Assembly (NCBI GenBank): GCA_963737545.1
Contig: CAVTTH010000005.1
Location: 248,001 to 312,000 of the forward strand
Source: CAVTTH01 sp963737545
GTDB lineage: Bacteria > Verrucomicrobiota > Verrucomicrobiia > Chthoniobacterales > UBA10450
DNA length: 64,000 bases
Direction of reading: 5' to 3'
This document shows, piece by piece, positions 26,391 through 36,177 of the stretch (position 1 is its first letter; each line of letters begins with the position of its first letter). Under the pieces are notes generated by a model. The model ran no database searches. It worked only from the letters and a program-made list of their open reading frames with translations, and was not told the origin of the DNA. Both the position numbers and the translations under genes were made by a program.

Positions 26391-28793
26391 ATGAGCCGCT
26401 GCGATCTTCACATTCACTCGCGCTGCAGTGCCAGGTCCGAGGAATGGCTCTTTCGGCGCTTCGATTTTCCGGACAGTTACTCCGAGCCGCATGAACTTTA
26501 CCGGGCTCTCAAGAGTCACGGGATGGATTTTGTGACCATCACCGATCACGACACAATCGACGGTTGTTTGCAAATTAGTGAATACAGAGATGTCTTTATT
26601 AGTGAGCAGATTACGACATATTTTCCGCAAGATGTTTGCAAGATAAATTTGCTTGCCTGGGGGCTGTCCGAAGAGCAGCACCGCGTCATTTCGTTTGTTC
26701 GGGCAAACATTTTCGATCTTCAAGCTTATCTGCAAAACAATCACATCGCGCACGCCGTCGCCCACCCGCTCTACAGCATCAATGGCAAGCTCGAAGCCTC
26801 ACACCTCGAGCGGCTCATTCTTCTCTTCAAACATTTCGAAGGCATCAACGGCTTGCGCGATGCGCTCTTGAGCGATCTGACCCGCCAGCTTTTCGGCGAA
26901 CTCTCTCCGGAAAAAATCGACGATCTCGCCAACCGCCACAACCTCGCGCCCACCCATTCCGAGCCGTGGAAGAAAATCTTCACCGGCGGTTCCGACGATC
27001 ACGGCGGCATGTTCGTGGCCTCGGCCTATACCGAAACGCCAACCGCCAAATCGGCGGACGATTTTCTGCGCCACGTCCGGGAGGGTCGTTGTCAGCCAAA
27101 AGGGAGCGGCGGCACTCCTCTCGCGCTCTCTCACGGTTTCTACAACACCCTCTCCAGTTTCATCCAGGATCGTTTCACCGAGAAACTTGGACCGGGCGCG
27201 CCATTGGTTAGGCAGATGTTTTCGCGCTTCATGGAGGGGCGGGACCCAACGGAGTTCACACTCCGGGAAAAGGCAAAATTCGCCGCCCAAGGAGTCATCT
27301 CCGGGAAAATCTTCGAGCTAGCCAAGCCGGCCAACGTGTCGCTCTGGAAGGACCTCTCCGGTCATTTCGCGCGGCCGGAAGTAAAAGCGATACTGGCGAA
27401 GGCGATCGAGGGCGTATCCGAACCGGAACGCCGCACTTTCCTGATGGCGAACCTGGCCAGCGAGCGATTCGCTTTTCGTCTTTTTGAGAAATTCATCAAA
27501 CAGATCACGCGCGGAAACATTTTGGAAAGCATGCAGGCGCTGAGCGGGATCGCTCCCATTCTGGTCGTACTCGCGCCTTACATCTACGCCTTTCACAGCC
27601 AGGCTCCCTCGCGCCGCTGGCTCCGCGAAATTTGTCTCCAGCTGACAGGGACTATTCCGCCGCCGCTTCAAAACCGGAAGCGCGCGTGGTTCACCGACAC
27701 GCTTGAGGACGTCAACGGCGTCGCCACCACGATTCACAAGATGACCGCAGCCGGCACAGCCGCCGGTGAGCAACTGATCGTCGTTACCTCACGCGCCGAA
27801 CTGAAAATTGGCGACATCCCAATCAAGAATTTCCAGCCGATCGGAGAATTCGAGCTGCCGGAATACGAATTGCAGAAGCTGAGCTTCCCGCCGGTTCTGC
27901 AAATTCTCGATTACATTCAGCGAGAAAAATTCACCGAGATCATCATTAGCACGCCGGGCCCGATCGGCTTGACCGGATTACTCGCCGCGAAAATGCTCAA
28001 CCTGCAGACGAGCGGAATCTATCACACCGATTTCCCGCAATACATCCGCATCCTGACTGAGGACAGCTTTCTCGAAAGCTTTGCCTGGACTTACATGCAT
28101 TGGTTTTACGGACAGCTCGATACCGTTTTCGTAAACTCGGAGCAATACCGTCGCGGCTGGATCGATCGGGGATTTAGTCCGGAGAAACTAAAGATCCTTC
28201 CGCGCGGATTGGATACCGATTTGTTCAATCCCGCGCGGCGCGATCCGGCGTTTTGGAAGCGATTCGGCTGCTCGGACCACAAAGTGCGCCTGCTCTATGT
28301 CGGGCGCATTTCGCGCGAGAAGGATCTCGATATTCTCGCGACCGCATATCGCCAGTTGCGAGAGGCCGATGTTCCAGTCGCCCTCTACTTCGTCGGAGAC
28401 GGGCCGTACTCAACCGCGTTGGCGGAATCATTGCCGGAGGCAACATTTCTCGGTTATCGGACCGGAGAGGAACTCGCCACCGCCTACGCTTCGGCCGACA
28501 TCTTCGTCTTTCCGAGCACGACCGACACTTTTGGAAATGTTGTAATTGAAGCGCTGGCCTCGGGCCTTCCTGTGATCGTTTCCGATCTGGGCGGTCCCAA
28601 GGAACTGATCGAACCCGGCGTCAACGGATTGATCGCCAAGGCGCTCGACGTGACGAAATTCGCAGACGCCATCCGATCTCTGGTCGAGAATCCGAACCTG
28701 CGAATGGAGATGTCCCGCAATGCGCGGGATCGCGTCATCGATCGCAGTTGGCCGGAAGCATTCCAAAAGTTCTGGGCTGCCACACAGATTTGA
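26391..28793 (+). CDS. PHP domain and GT4 glycosyltransferase fusion
   Basis: An 800-residue two-part protein. The PHP phosphoesterase domain (residues 1 to about 230) has CDLHIHSRCSARS, DFVTITDHDTIDG, HAVAHPLYS and FTGGSDDHGG, giving a full set of histidine and aspartate metal ligands. A helical linker runs to about 410. The GT4 domain (about 420-800) has VNGVATTIHKM, then LLYVGRISREKDLDIL, and the EALASGLPVIVSDLGGPKEL nucleotide-sugar motif with its ExxxxxxxE spacing. The phosphoesterase and the sugar transferase may act on the same phospholipid or sugar phosphate. Adjacent to the DUF2334 gene. Confidence 0.87.
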   Translation: MSRCDLHIHSRCSARSEEWLFRRFDFPDSYSEPHELYRALKSHGMDFVTITDHDTIDGCLQISEYRDVFISEQITTYFPQDVCKINLLAWGLSEEQHRVISFVRANIFDLQAYLQNNHIAHAVAHPLYSINGKLEASHLERLILLFKHFEGINGLRDALLSDLTRQLFGELSPEKIDDLANRHNLAPTHSEPWKKIFTGGSDDHGGMFVASAYTETPTAKSADDFLRHVREGRCQPKGSGGTPLALSHGFYNTLSSFIQDRFTEKLGPGAPLVRQMFSRFMEGRDPTEFTLREKAKFAAQGVISGKIFELAKPANVSLWKDLSGHFARPEVKAILAKAIEGVSEPERRTFLMANLASERFAFRLFEKFIKQITRGNILESMQALSGIAPILVVLAPYIYAFHSQAPSRRWLREICLQLTGTIPPPLQNRKRAWFTDTLEDVNGVATTIHKMTAAGTAAGEQLIVVTSRAELKIGDIPIKNFQPIGEFELPEYELQKLSFPPVLQILDYIQREKFTEIIISTPGPIGLTGLLAAKMLNLQTSGIYHTDFPQYIRILTEDSFLESFAWTYMHWFYGQLDTVFVNSEQYRRGWIDRGFSPEKLKILPRGLDTDLFNPARRDPAFWKRFGCSDHKVRLLYVGRISREKDLDILATAYRQLREADVPVALYFVGDGPYSTALAESLPEATFLGYRTGEELATAYASADIFVFPSTTDTFGNVVIEALASGLPVIVSDLGGPKELIEPGVNGLIAKALDVTKFADAIRSLVENPNLRMEMSRNARDRVIDRSWPEAFQKFWAATQI

Positions 28794-28833
28794 TGTGTCG
28801 ACTTCCCAAAACCGGCGTCGGGCGATTGTGCGT

Positions 28834-29325
28834 TTACTTCACGAAGAAGGCGTAAAGCAGGCCGGACGGATTGAGCAGTTCGCGCTTGTGCTGTGAAACC
28901 GCCAGATAAATCTGAAGCGACCAAAGTGTAAGGACAATGGCGAGGCCAAACGCGAGCGATCGCGGCGTGGCGCGAATCTTATTCGGAATAACGAGAAGTC
29001 TCCGATTTGCGATCAATTCAGCCAGAAAAAGCACGCTGAGAACCAGCGCGCCAGCCAGAATGGGAAAGGCGAGCCAGTTGTAATAAAGGGCTGCGGAAAA
29101 ATTCCCATAAAGCAGATGATGCATCGCCCGTGTCGTTCCGCAGAACAGGCAGGGCAGACCGGTAATCGCTCCGCACGCAGTGTGAAATGGAATCCACGCC
29201 GAAAGCTGATTTGGCTGGAAGTAACGCAAGAGTGCGATGCCGCCAAGGAACGACCCCAGCCATCCGATGCGGAACCAAACTGCCCCGGCGCCGAGATGCA
29301 AATCTTTCTGTGGTATCGCAATCAT
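28834..29325 (-). CDS. DUF2752 membrane protein
   Basis: A 163-residue protein with about four hydrophobic segments. The family motif is GLPCLFCGTTRAMHHLLYG (about residues 55-73), with the CxxCGxTR core, then NWLAFPILAGALVLSVL. Function of DUF2752 is unknown. Its ATG overlaps the stop of the upstream gene by 4 bp (ATGA), implying translational coupling. It converges on the PHP-GT4 gene with 40 bp between. Confidence 0.82.
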   Translation of the reverse strand: MIAIPQKDLHLGAGAVWFRIGWLGSFLGGIALLRYFQPNQLSAWIPFHTACGAITGLPCLFCGTTRAMHHLLYGNFSAALYYNWLAFPILAGALVLSVLFLAELIANRRLLVIPNKIRATPRSLAFGLAIVLTLWSLQIYLAVSQHKRELLNPSGLLYAFFVK

Positions 29326-30264
29326 GCCGGAAGCACTTCCGGAATGGCTGGCGGTTCCGGTGGAGTCACGTTCCCCCAGACGTCGTAATCGGGGCCGAAT
29401 TGCCTAACGAATAAGAGCGTAAAACTCTGCAGCAACACAGGAATCGGCAACAGGATCACGGTTCCGATGTACGGGATGGCCGTGATACAGCAGGTCGCGC
29501 AAACCGAAAGGCAACCGACCATCGCCATCGCGACGATCAGGACGCAGTAAAAAAGGAAATAAAGGATGATGGGCCCGGGATTGGCCGTGATCTGGCCGAG
29601 CACCTGACGCAGGGCAGCCGCCGCGCGACAACGCTGGCGATACATCACCGGCACCATCAGTTGCGCGATCAGGCTCCATGCGATGGCCAGAAGGACGATA
29701 ACGGCAACCAGAAAAATGAGACCGAAGGTCATGCCGATGCCGAAAGTGGCGTTGGTCCCGTGCATCATGGCGGGAATTACCATCGGGAGCGTGGCTAGCG
29801 CCACGATCGGCCAGCGCGATCAAACCAACCAGCAGCGAAAAGAAAAAGAAGCTGTTCCCCTCGGCTCGATACTCCCGCCACGGTTCGACGATCGCGCCGC
29901 GATTTTTTACGATGCAATCCGTGAAAATAAATCTGCCCCTCGCGCCGAGCCACAAAAGCACGACGACAAACGCCACGATCAGCAGAGCCAGGATCACGAT
30001 GAATGGGATCACCCAAATCGGCCATGTGCTTCCGTCCGTTTGGTAAGGCGAATGACTGTAGAAATGCGTTTGCCAATCGCCATTCCTGAGTCCGCGTGGA
30101 TTAAAGTTGAAGTTCATCCCGCCGGAAAAATTTGCGAGAAAGGCGGCGAAACCGATGACGAACCATTTCCCGATATCGAACGGCTGAAAGAGAATTTTCT
30201 TCGTCAGCTCGAAGGCTTCGCCGAAGGGCTTGAAAATCTCGATCTTCTTTTCGGCCTCGGTCAT
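29322..30264 (-). CDS. Uncharacterised polytopic membrane protein, apparent +1 frameshift
   Basis: Two frames join at about 29804-29822. The upstream part (30264 to the junction) starts MTEAEKKIEIFKPFGEAFEL and has membrane segments FVIGFAAFLANFSG and IWVIPFIVILALLIVAFVVV, with GRFIFTDCIVKNRG between. The downstream part continues VALATLPMVIPAMM, then FLVAVIVLLAIAWSLIAQLM and a cysteine-rich helix MVGCLSVCATCC. Dropping one base restores about 313 residues with about six helices. I recall similar uncharacterised proteins in Verrucomicrobiota and Planctomycetota but no function. Translationally coupled to the DUF2752 gene. Confidence 0.65.
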
Positions 30265-30338
30265 CACTGTATCTGAACGCCTTTCACAGGAGGAAGCAAG
30301 CATGCAACCGTTTTGCGCCGCCACCTTGCGCGCACCGC

Positions 30339-30758
30339 TTAGGCGGGTCCGGGCGGAAACACGCCCAGCTGGGCCATCAGCCCGAGCGTATCCATGATGA
30401 TGCGAGTATCCTTGATTCTCCCATCGACCAGCCGATCAATGACCATGCCCCAGACCCGGACCGGACGACCTGTGGTGGGAACTCCCAGAAAGAAACCGCG
30501 ATGCGTTCCCGTCCATTCAAACCGGGTCAGGACTTTGTCGCCCGCGGAAATTTGTTCTTCGACCGAGAAATGAAGATCGGGAAAAGCGTCGCGCATTCCT
30601 CGCAGTACGCCTTTTAATCCTTCCAACCCGGGACCCTGGCCAGGAAATGGAACCTGCTCCACTACATCCTCCCAAACGAATTCGTTCGCCGACTCAATGT
30701 TCCCTCGGTTGATCACTTCCTCGATGAAACGACGGACAACGCTGTTGTTATCTTCCAT
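30339..30758 (-). CDS. SnoaL-like ester cyclase family protein
   Basis: About 139 residues with the NTF2-like pattern: NSVVRRFIEEVINRGNIESA at the start, VPFPGQGPGLEGLKGVLRGM in the middle, and FPDLHFSVEEQISAGDKVLTR and TGTHRGFFLGVPTTGRPV near the pocket. These match the SnoaL/ester cyclase group often found alone in soil bacteria. Catalytic activity and substrate cannot be inferred. ATG 30758 (MEDNN) is preferred over the frame start at 30842, which would add an arginine-rich segment lacking similarity. It stands 84 bp from the next upstream gene. Confidence 0.8.
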   Translation of the reverse strand: MEDNNSVVRRFIEEVINRGNIESANEFVWEDVVEQVPFPGQGPGLEGLKGVLRGMRDAFPDLHFSVEEQISAGDKVLTRFEWTGTHRGFFLGVPTTGRPVRVWGMVIDRLVDGRIKDTRIIMDTLGLMAQLGVFPPGPA

Positions 30759-30842
30759 AAAATAATAATTCGCGCCCGAAGAGATAAGCGCTCGGGTCAT
30801 GGATCGACCAAAAACGCGCAGGACGCCGTTTGGTGCGCGCAT

Positions 30843-31360
30843 TCATGAGCGCGCTCCCGCTGAGCGCGCCAGCAGCACTAGAAACACAACCAGCGAAAGC
30901 GCCGACACGAGCAAGCATGCGATCAGACTGAAAACGAAGATTCCGATTCTGACTTGCGGAAATAATCCAGTCGCTTCCAGACCCGACAAAAAGCCGCAGA
31001 TCAAGAGCAGAAGAGTCGCGGCCGCGGGAAAGTAGCGAACGCGCGGCCGATGGCCCAGCTTTGTCAGGCGCCGACCTGAAAACGCCATCGCCACACCGAA
31101 GGCGATCATGAAGGCACACATCACCAGACTCGCGACGGTCCAAACCAATCCGTCTTGCAGGCGAAAGGACGCTAACAAGAGCGGTAGCAGCGTCATGAAC
31201 AGAGCGCCGCAACTCGTTCCAAACATCCACGATAACGACCATGTGTCCCTGGGATGCCAGGCATTGGAAGGCGCACCACGAATAGCCACAACCAAGCCGG
31301 AAACCCTGCCAGAGTCACCGCGATCTGCGCAATCGCCAGAAAAAATCCCTCATCTTCCAT
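30843..31360 (-). CDS. Small membrane protein of an uncharacterised family, apparent missing base
   Basis: The upstream frame from ATG 31360 reads EDEGFFLAIAQIAVTLAGF and then loses sense; the other frame continues LVVAIRGAPSNAWHPRDTW to the end at 30843. Adding one base at about 31300 joins them as AGF, AG and LVVAIRG, matching the common layout of this family (a short ALAGF-like N-terminal helix, an RGxxWxPRDxW loop and three further helices). About 172 residues, with four helices. Function unknown. It is one of four frameshifts in the window that need an added, not a removed, base. Confidence 0.6.
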
Positions 31361-31401
31361 GCAATCCTTTTTTCGCTCTGATCGTTCGCGCCATTGCAGT
31401 G

Positions 31402-31869
31402 TCAGACCGCCTGACATTCATAGGACATCACAGTTACGTCTGCTCCCCGATATCTCGTCCGCTCGACAAGCAACCAACCAAAGCGCGCGTAAAAGTGCTC
31501 ACCGCCGGGAGTGTAGAGGTAAAGTTTCTGCACGCCAAGCACGGTGGCTTCGTCAACGATTCGCTGAACCAGCGCGGCGCCGACGCCTTGTCGGCGATGA
31601 TCTGGGGCGACGAAAACTCCGGCCAGCCACGGCGACAGGTCCATCCGTGTATCCATGTCGTGCTCGACCAGAATGGCCGACCCGATCAGCACGCCGTCAG
31701 TGAACGCAATGACTACGCTAGGTATCTCACGATGGCCACAACACTCCCGCAACCTCTCAGTCCGCGCCTCGAGGGAATCGCCCGGTCGCAGATAGGCCCA
31801 TTCACGGTGATGCCACTGGGCAAGAAGCGGAATGAACTCCTCGTGGTCGGCAAGATAGTCGATTCGCAT
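31402..31869 (-). CDS. GNAT family N-acetyltransferase
   Basis: About 155 residues from ATG 31869. The acetyl-CoA site is VFVAPDHRRQGVGAALVQRI (about residues 83-102), followed by LYLYTPGGEHFYARFGW, the usual Y-F core of motif B. The substrate is unknown; an amine or small-molecule acetyltransferase is expected. The frame extends upstream to 31974 but the longer version overlaps the oxidoreductase 3' end (31946) and adds an arginine-rich stretch. It lies in the same direction as its neighbours. Confidence 0.85.
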   Translation of the reverse strand: MRIDYLADHEEFIPLLAQWHHREWAYLRPGDSLEARTERLRECCGHREIPSVVIAFTDGVLIGSAILVEHDMDTRMDLSPWLAGVFVAPDHRRQGVGAALVQRIVDEATVLGVQKLYLYTPGGEHFYARFGWLLVERTRYRGADVTVMSYECQAV

Positions 31870-31945
31870 GGTCGCGCTTGCGCGGTCCAAGTCTAGCGAG
31901 GGGAGATCACCACCCCAGCGCAAACCAAGTATGGAGCGCGGCAGA

Positions 31946-33073
31946 TCACGGCACCGGCGCCGGACTTTCGACATCTATTACGACTTTCCCGCGGGCGTGG
32001 CCTCCTTCCACATACCGAATCGCATCAGGAACTTCGCTCAACTTGTAACGCCGATCGATCACCGGTTTCAGTTTTCCAGACTGCATCATATCGGCGAGGA
32101 CGGTGAGGTCCTTTTGGTTCGCGTCGGCCATCATCATGCCCATTTGCTGATTGACGAACTTGGAGAACACCATCGCCCAAAGCGCTTTGCCCAAACCACC
32201 GAGAAATCCTTGCTCGTTGGCGCCGCCACCGCCAATGAGAACGTATTTGCCGTTGGGAGTTAAGACGCCCCGGCATTCCGACAGCGAATGGTTTCCGACA
32301 TTGTCCAGCATGACGTCGTAACGTTCCGCGCCCTTGGTGAAATCCTCCTTCGTGTAATCGATCACGTGATCGGCACCGAGCGATTTGACAAGATCGACAT
32401 TGCGCGTGCTGCAAACACCGGTCACATCCGCGCCTAACGATTTCGCGATCTGGACGGCGAACGTGCCGACGCCGCCGGAGGCACCGTTAATAAGAACTTT
32501 TTGCCCCGGTTGAACTTTTCCTTTGTCCCGCAGCCCCTGCAACGCCGTGATTCCCGCGATGTTGACCGAAGCTGCTTCCTCGAAACTCACATTCGCCGGT
32601 TTCAACGCGACCGCCCGGGTTGCGCGCGGACAGATATACTGCGCGAACGCGCCACCGCGTCCGCCAAAGACTTCATCGCCGGGTTTGAATTGGGTGACGT
32701 TTTTGCCGACGGCTTCCACCGTTCCTGCAAAATCGACACCTAAATGTGTATCTTTTGGTTTTCGCAGTCCAACTCCCAGCGCACGCATGACGTAAGGCGT
32801 GCCTTCAACGAAATGCCAGTCGTACGGATTGACCGATGCGGCGCGGACTCTGACCAGGAGTTGATCGTCAGCTGGCGTTGGTTTTTCGACGTCCTCAAGT
32901 TTGAGGTTCGCCACGCCATAGTCGCAGTAGACAATGGCTTTTATCGGATTGGCTGGTGCCGCGGTCTTGCCGCAGTCATTGGTCGATCGCCAGTAGGCGA
33001 CAAACACAAAAAGGAATGCGAGCACCAAAAGGACAGCGACGACGCGGAGAATCCACTTAAGTATTCGTTTCAT
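31946..33073 (-). CDS. Membrane-anchored zinc-type MDR oxidoreductase 1
   Basis: About 375 residues. An N-terminal helix (WILRVVAVLLVLAFLFVFVAYW) and STNDC precede a GroES-like substrate domain (from about 45) and a Rossmann domain (about 180-320) with NGASGGVGTFAVQIAK. ADGDEVFGG-type GDEVFGGRGG is visible. There are no four-cysteine structural zinc site and no clear catalytic zinc cysteine at the usual place, so a quinone-oxidoreductase-like NADPH enzyme is more likely than an alcohol dehydrogenase. The first of three paralogues at 31.9-36.1 kb. The start at ATG 33073 places the helix first. Substrate unknown. Confidence 0.82.
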   Translation of the reverse strand: MKRILKWILRVVAVLLVLAFLFVFVAYWRSTNDCGKTAAPANPIKAIVYCDYGVANLKLEDVEKPTPADDQLLVRVRAASVNPYDWHFVEGTPYVMRALGVGLRKPKDTHLGVDFAGTVEAVGKNVTQFKPGDEVFGGRGGAFAQYICPRATRAVALKPANVSFEEAASVNIAGITALQGLRDKGKVQPGQKVLINGASGGVGTFAVQIAKSLGADVTGVCSTRNVDLVKSLGADHVIDYTKEDFTKGAERYDVMLDNVGNHSLSECRGVLTPNGKYVLIGGGGANEQGFLGGLGKALWAMVFSKFVNQQMGMMMADANQKDLTVLADMMQSGKLKPVIDRRYKLSEVPDAIRYVEGGHARGKVVIDVESPAPVP

Positions 33074-33107
33074 AAGCCGGGCATTTAAGGTTGGTTGGAG
33101 AAATTGA

Positions 33108-33884
33108 TCATCTGCGAAAAGATTCAGCAATACCAGCCTGCGATTGATCGGACTCAACTGATTTCAGCCCCTTAACCAGCAGCCACACACTCACGGCCAA
33201 TTCAAACAAAGCCATCGGGGAATCGAAAATGTAGTCGTTCACGATTTTGTTGAAGTTGGGAAAGATCAGGTAGACAAAGGCGCAAAAGACGCACCAAACC
33301 GAACCGATCACACCGAAGATCGACAATCCGCGTGGAATGTATTTCGACTTAAGCCACAACCAGGCGCACACGGTCGCGGCCAAACCGAAAAATGGCAGGC
33401 CCACATAATAATCGTCGAAACTTCCGGCGAGTCGGACACGCGCGAGTGCCTGCAAGCGGTCGGGTTCGAAAACTTTCAGATAACTTGCGTCGCCGAGAAG
33501 ACGGAGCGCGGCCAGACTGTTGAGCGGCGCAATGAGCCACAACATCGCAAAGACAAGGCGAAACAATGCGCCGGCGAGCGCGAGCCCGCGATTCACTGGC
33601 GCGAGCACGACATAAAGCGCGGTGAGCAGAACGATCACCCCGACGCCGTAGGCGATGAAACAAGTGAGTGCGACGCGGAATTGCGTTTCGTGTGCGAGGA
33701 TATTTCGGGCGGTATCGGCTGCGTTGCGCGGGACGATGAGCGGCCCGAGCAAAACGTAATTGCCGAAGACGACGAGGACGAATGCGAAAAGTCCGGCGAC
33801 TCCCGCGACTCTTGCGGCTGTGCGTTGTGACTTGTTCGCCACGGCGAATCCGTCCTTTGGCGGATCGATCTTGCTAATGTTCAT
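33108..33884 (-). CDS. DUF4386 membrane protein 1
   Basis: A 258-residue protein with about six hydrophobic segments. RTAARVAGVAGLFAFVLVVF opens the family core, PRNAADTARNILAHETQFRV is the conserved DUF4386 loop, and LFRLVFAMLWLIAPLNSLAAL follows. Function of the family is unknown. It lies between MDR paralogues 1 and 2 on the same strand (34 and 31 bp gaps), and a second DUF4386 gene follows MDR 3, so the pairing repeats. It may be co-expressed with the oxidoreductases. Confidence 0.83.
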   Translation of the reverse strand: MNISKIDPPKDGFAVANKSQRTAARVAGVAGLFAFVLVVFGNYVLLGPLIVPRNAADTARNILAHETQFRVALTCFIAYGVGVIVLLTALYVVLAPVNRGLALAGALFRLVFAMLWLIAPLNSLAALRLLGDASYLKVFEPDRLQALARVRLAGSFDDYYVGLPFFGLAATVCAWLWLKSKYIPRGLSIFGVIGSVWCVFCAFVYLIFPNFNKIVNDYIFDSPMALFELAVSVWLLVKGLKSVESDQSQAGIAESFRR

Positions 33885-33915
33885 TTTATTTTGTCAGCGT
33901 GATCAGCTCTTGTTG

Positions 33916-35031
33916 TTAGTCCACAGTAATTACGACTTTCCCTCGCGCGTGCCCTTCTTCGAAATATCGCATTGCCTCCGCTGTCTCACTCAACTTGTAA
34001 GTTCGGTCGATGACTGGCGTCACCTTTCCCGCCGCCATCAAATCGCGCAGCACCACCAGGTCCTCCTGCTTTGTCGTCGTCCCGTACATTTGGAATTTTT
34101 GCCGCGAAAAGCGCGACGCGAGGAATGCTGCAAAGTTTCCGCCGATGCGGGACAATTGACCTTCGTGCAGGCCCGCTCCGCCGATGCCCGCCAAAACACA
34201 GATGCCGTTAGGCGTAAGAATACGCTGGCGTTCGGCATGCGAATGGTTGTTCACGTTGTCGAAAATCAGGTTGTAACGTTGGTCGCTCCTCGTGAAATCC
34301 TCTTTTGTGTAATCAATGACGTGATCCGCGCCGATTGATCGGATAAGATCGACCTTGTTCGTACTACACACCGCCGTGACTTCGGCGCCGAGAGCTTTCG
34401 CAATTTGAACGGCAAACGTTCCGACGCCGCCCGACGCGCCGTTGATCAAGACCTTTTGCCCCGCTGCAATTTTTCCGGTTCGAAGACCTTGCAAGGCGGT
34501 GAATCCTGCCCAGGCGACGCACCCCGCTTGTTCAAAGGTCACATTAGCGGGCTTGATAACCAATCCTCGCTCGCGAGCACACGCATACTCCGCCAGAGTC
34601 GTTCGGCCCACGCCAAATACCTCGTCACCTGGTTTGAACTTCGTTACGTTTTTGCCAACCGCTTCGACTTGTCCGGCCAGGTCGTTACCTAGCCGTGTCC
34701 TCTCTGGCTTGCGCAGCCCGGTCCCGAGCATCAGGCGAAGCAGGAACGGGCCTCGCATGAGACCCGGATCAATGAAATTGAGAGACGCGGCGCGAACTTT
34801 GACCAAGACTTGATCGTCGTTTGGAACCGGCTTTTCCACGTCTTCAAACTTGAGAACGTCAGGTGAACCATACTCGCAAAAACGAATGGCTTTCATCGGA
34901 TTAATCAAAGCAGTCTTGCGATCGCAATCGTTAGTCGATCTCCAGTAGGCGATGAACCCCCACAGGAACGCGAATATTACGGCGAACAAGAGCGCGCGTG
35001 CCGTCCACTTAAGGATTGTCTTTGGCTTCAT
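33916..35031 (-). CDS. Membrane-anchored zinc-type MDR oxidoreductase 2
   Basis: About 371 residues from ATG 35031. The architecture is that of paralogue 1: an N-terminal helix (ALLFAVIFAFLWGFIAYW) followed by RSTNDCDRKTALINPMKA, then the GroES-like domain and NGASGGVGTFAVQIAKALGA. The shared YWxSTNxC signature immediately after the helix is unusual for MDR enzymes, which are normally soluble. Substrate is unknown; the paralogues align along their length except near 255-300, where a variable loop may set specificity. It lies between the first DUF4386 gene and paralogue 3, 4 bp from the latter. Confidence 0.82.
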   Translation of the reverse strand: MKPKTILKWTARALLFAVIFAFLWGFIAYWRSTNDCDRKTALINPMKAIRFCEYGSPDVLKFEDVEKPVPNDDQVLVKVRAASLNFIDPGLMRGPFLLRLMLGTGLRKPERTRLGNDLAGQVEAVGKNVTKFKPGDEVFGVGRTTLAEYACARERGLVIKPANVTFEQAGCVAWAGFTALQGLRTGKIAAGQKVLINGASGGVGTFAVQIAKALGAEVTAVCSTNKVDLIRSIGADHVIDYTKEDFTRSDQRYNLIFDNVNNHSHAERQRILTPNGICVLAGIGGAGLHEGQLSRIGGNFAAFLASRFSRQKFQMYGTTTKQEDLVVLRDLMAAGKVTPVIDRTYKLSETAEAMRYFEEGHARGKVVITVD

Positions 35032-35035
35032 GTGA

Positions 35036-36149
35036 TTAGCGCGACTCCTCTCCGACCGTGATGACGAGCTTGCCGCGAGCGTGCCCGGCATCGAGCTGGC
35101 GGAGAGCTTCAGACGCGTCATTTAATTTGTAAGTCCGCTCGATGACCGGCTTGACCTTTCCTGTCTGAACGAGGTCGCCGAGCATGATGAGATCGTCCTT
35201 GCTCATCTTGGTCATGTAATTGAGCGAACTTTTGATCGGTGAATGATGACAATCCACGCGCTGTGAAAAGATTACCAACTATGCGTCCAATGGCCTCGCC
35301 TCCTTTTACCCCGGCTCCGCCCATGCCGGCCAAAACGCAAATGCCTTTGGCAGTCAACACGCGACGGCGTTCGAAGAAGGAATGGTTGCAAACGTTATCG
35401 AAGATCACGTCGTAACGCTGGTCGCTTTTGGTGAAATCTTCTTTGGCGTAATCGATGACGTGATCTGCGCCGATTGATCGGACAAGATCGAGGTTGCGTG
35501 TGCTGCAAACAGCCGTGACCTCCGCGCCAAAAGATTTGGCGATTTGCACGGCGAATGTTCCTACACCTCCGGTCGCGCCGTTGATCAAAACCTTCTGTCC
35601 GGCCTGAATGTTTCCGTTACGCAGACCCTGCAGCGCGGTAAGTCCGGCCAACGGGAGAGAGGCGGCTTGCTCAAAGGAAACGTTCGGCGGCTTGATGACC
35701 AGGGCTCGTTCGGGAGTAACGGAATACTCGGCCAGCGAGCCCCGACAGATGCCGAAAACTTCGTCGCCCGGTTTGAATTGGGTGACGTTCTTGCCGACCG
35801 CTTCGACCACGCCGGCGACATCGCGGCCGAGCCGCGTGTCTCTGGGTTTGCGCAACCCGAAGATCAAGCGATTAAGCCACGCGTCGCGGATCATGTAGGC
35901 ATCAAGCGCGTTGAGTGAAGCCGCCCGAACTTTTACCAGAACCTCGTTGTCCTTCGGCACAGGTCGCTCGACGTCATCAAGCTTCACGACATCGGGTGAA
36001 CCGTACTCACAGTAACGAATTGCTCTCATCGGATTAGTCAGAACAGTGTTGCGATCACATTCGTTCGTGGATGTCCAGTAAGCGATGAAGAGCACTAACA
36101 GCAGCGCGAATAAAATTGTGGCTCCAGTCCATTTTAGAATCCGTTTCAA
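35036..36149 (-). CDS. Membrane-anchored zinc-type MDR oxidoreductase 3, apparent +1 frameshift
   Basis: The upstream frame from ATG 36149 carries the N-terminal helix (ATILFALLLVLFIAYW), TSTNECDRNTVLTNPMRA, the GroES-like domain and NGATGGVGTFAVQIAKSFGA, ending in sense near FTDQKFAQL. The other frame resumes at NYMTKMSKDDLIMLGDL and runs to KLVITVGEESR at 35036. A single extra base at about 35222 separates them; removing it gives about 370 residues aligned with paralogues 1 and 2. An octamer copy lies 4 bp before the start (36153). Substrate unknown. Confidence 0.78.
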
Positions 36150-36177
36150 TGGCCTAACGAGACGGAAGCATCACGAT

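Noticed and set aside
25632..26765. A 377-codon frame antisense to the DUF2334 and PHP-GT4 genes
   Set aside because: It crosses two genes with good motifs on the other strand and has no domain of its own.
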